Of a DNA stretch of 34,131 bases, positions 33,285-34,131 are shown piece after piece (the stretch's first letter is position 1; each line of letters opens with the position of its first letter). Position numbers and translations under genes: made by a program. This DNA is from Deltaproteobacteria bacterium (lineage in GTDB: Bacteria > Desulfobacterota > Binatia > Bin18), in the NCBI GenBank assembly GCA_016874775.1, contig VGTJ01000042.1, positions 1 through 34,131 of the forward strand, written 5' to 3'. Under the pieces are notes generated by a model, which had not been told where the DNA came from, made no database searches, and saw only the letters and a list, made by a program, of their open reading frames with translations.

Positions 33285-33704
33285 TTACGCGGAATGGAGC
33301 GAGGCGAGGCGAGGAGGGGGATCGGGAGGCGGGATAATAGAAAAGAGAATCACAAGATGCGGTTCCAGGACCGCAAAGCGATTCGTGGAAACCGTCAGAA
33401 GTCGATATGCCGGTGGCACAAGGAAATGGGTCCCCTCAGGGGGCGATGCTGTGGGTGAAGACGACTGTGGACAGGCGCAGCGCAACGCAGGAGTATGCTT
33501 TGTGGTTTGCTGTTCATGACAGTGATGACGCGAGGTGCTGTGATGGACGCCATACATCAGCGGACAATGCGCGCCGGTGGTAGCCGCGAGCTGGCAGCGT
33601 CGAGCACAGTCGATCACCCCACGCCAACCCAACGACGGCGGAGCAAGAGACAGCAGTGCCAACACCGCAGCTATTGAAGTACGAAACGATAGCGTACGCC
33701 ACAT
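33285..33704 (-). CDS. small exported Cys/His-rich protein
   Basis: 139 residues with a clear signal peptide (SIAAVLALLSLAPPSLGW, 1-27). The mature part begins with a Cys/His-rich region: CARRCQLAATTGAHCPLMYG, VHHSTSRHHCHEQQ and LRCACPQ, which looks like a metal-binding loop set. The C-terminus is Pro-rich. I do not know a named family, though similar CPLM...HxxHHCH...LRCxCP proteins sit near TonB receptors. The ribosome binding site is weak. It is the upstream-most gene of the minus-strand metal locus, 440 bases before TonB receptor 2 with the IS fragment in between. Confidence 0.6.
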   Translation of the reverse strand: MWRTLSFRTSIAAVLALLSLAPPSLGWRGVIDCARRCQLAATTGAHCPLMYGVHHSTSRHHCHEQQTTKHTPALRCACPQSSSPTASPPEGTHFLVPPAYRLLTVSTNRFAVLEPHLVILFSIIPPPDPPPRLASLHSA

Positions 33705-33920
33705 GCGACTCTGTACCCGCTCGTTGTGTAGCAGACCAGTCAGAGGAAGTCCACGCCAGAGGCAAAAGAGTCGCAGGAATCGCCACCCTAGCTCGCTGAG
33801 TTTTCAACTCTCACGGTGGAGCTGAGAGAACTGCGGCATTGCAATTACGACAGAGTTCGGTCACTCTACAGCTTGGGGAACATGGACGATCTGGTGCGTA
33901 AAGTATTAAGAAAGTGTTTT
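33705..33920. other. intergenic stretch before the metal locus
   Basis: No gene supported. A 6-bp hairpin (CTCTCA / TGAGAG, 33808-33828) is present. The sequence becomes AT-rich near 33900 (GTAAAGTATTAAGAAAGTG), probably the outer end of the IS5-like remnant. I could not place a promoter for the metal locus with confidence. Confidence 0.4.
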
Positions 33921-34131
33921 TTAATTCGTATTTTCCGTCGTCACCATCCGCAGCGTGCGCCGGATACTGGCCAAGTACACCATAGCGTCACTGGAAACGG
34001 TGGTATGTTCGAAGTCCCGACACAAGCGCCGCTAGCGCCCCAGCCAACCGAAGGACCGCTCCACCACCCAGCGGCGGGGCAACACGGTAAAGCCTTTGGC
34101 GTCTGCCGAACGGCGCACCACCTCCAAGCGC
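33921..34131 (-). pseudogene. C-terminal part of an IS5-family transposase, interrupted, cut by window edge
   Basis: The minus frame entering from the right edge reads [20 protein letters not shown], then [12 protein letters not shown], an in-frame TAG, and RRLCRDFEHTTVSSDAMVYL before TAA at 33921. The block PRRWVVER(S/T)F.WLGR is the conserved Glu region of IS5-type DDE transposases. The TAG sits where the family usually has Tyr. Start and middle lie outside the window. Confidence 0.75.

Noticed and set aside
1-34131. CRISPR arrays, tRNA and rRNA genes
   Set aside because: I saw no regularly spaced direct repeats and no tRNA- or rRNA-like sequence, though a covariance search was not possible.

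Overview
The window is chromosomal DNA from a Gram-negative bacterium. It carries two TonB-dependent receptors, Sec and Tat exported proteins, a lipoprotein and a periplasmic HtrA protease. The mix of oxygen-defence genes, a CAB-ordered succinate dehydrogenase with a single b558-type membrane subunit, and many decayed IS remnants suits an uncultivated deltaproteobacterium-like or Binatota-like lineage. That placement is an impression, not a result: there is no rRNA or other marker in the window.

Layout. Positions 1-680 hold gene debris: a transposase tail, a fasciclin piece and a copy of an epimerase tail. Positions 683-4915 hold tspO, a YeeZ-like epimerase, then on the minus strand an HtrA protease, a small lipoprotein, a DUF3501 protein and rubrerythrin. 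Positions 5166-6592 (minus) encode Fe/Mn superoxide dismutase, Dps and a small SH3-like protein. Positions 6823-11126 hold sdhC, sdhA and sdhB followed by a cysteine-synthase-like gene. A minus-strand fatty-acid desaturase (11222-12199) diverges from a five-gene plus-strand operon (12467-16481): DUF378, SDR, TIGR01777 epimerase, VOC protein and FAD amine-oxidase-like protein.

Positions 16482-17335 contain dispersed repeats, a MITE and decayed coding sequence. Positions 17336-21502 form a probable acquired catabolic segment: carotenoid/stilbene-type oxygenase, the stub of an acyl-CoA ligase, a GST, an HSL-type esterase and a TetR regulator. It ends at a dead IS630-family element (21505-22744) whose terminal repeats match those of the MITE on the other side. 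Then come a four-helix membrane protein and a secreted fasciclin protein.

From 33704 leftward to 24493 every substantial gene is on the minus strand and the set looks like one metal-handling locus: a Cys/His-rich secreted protein, an IS fragment, a FecA-like receptor, an exported amidohydrolase, an Asp-box protein with a CxCC motif, a His-rich exported protein, a second TonB receptor and a Tat-exported Csp1-like copper-storage protein. The window ends in an IS5-like remnant.

Two features stand out. First, three separate promoters (dps/sod side, DUF378 operon, fasciclin) share an almost identical 23-bp imperfect palindrome overlapping a TTGACA -35 box with the same 16-bp spacer to the -10, which implies one regulator for dispersed oxidative or light stress genes. 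Second, the 24.5-33.7 kb block is a candidate uncharacterised copper or other transition-metal acquisition and storage system.
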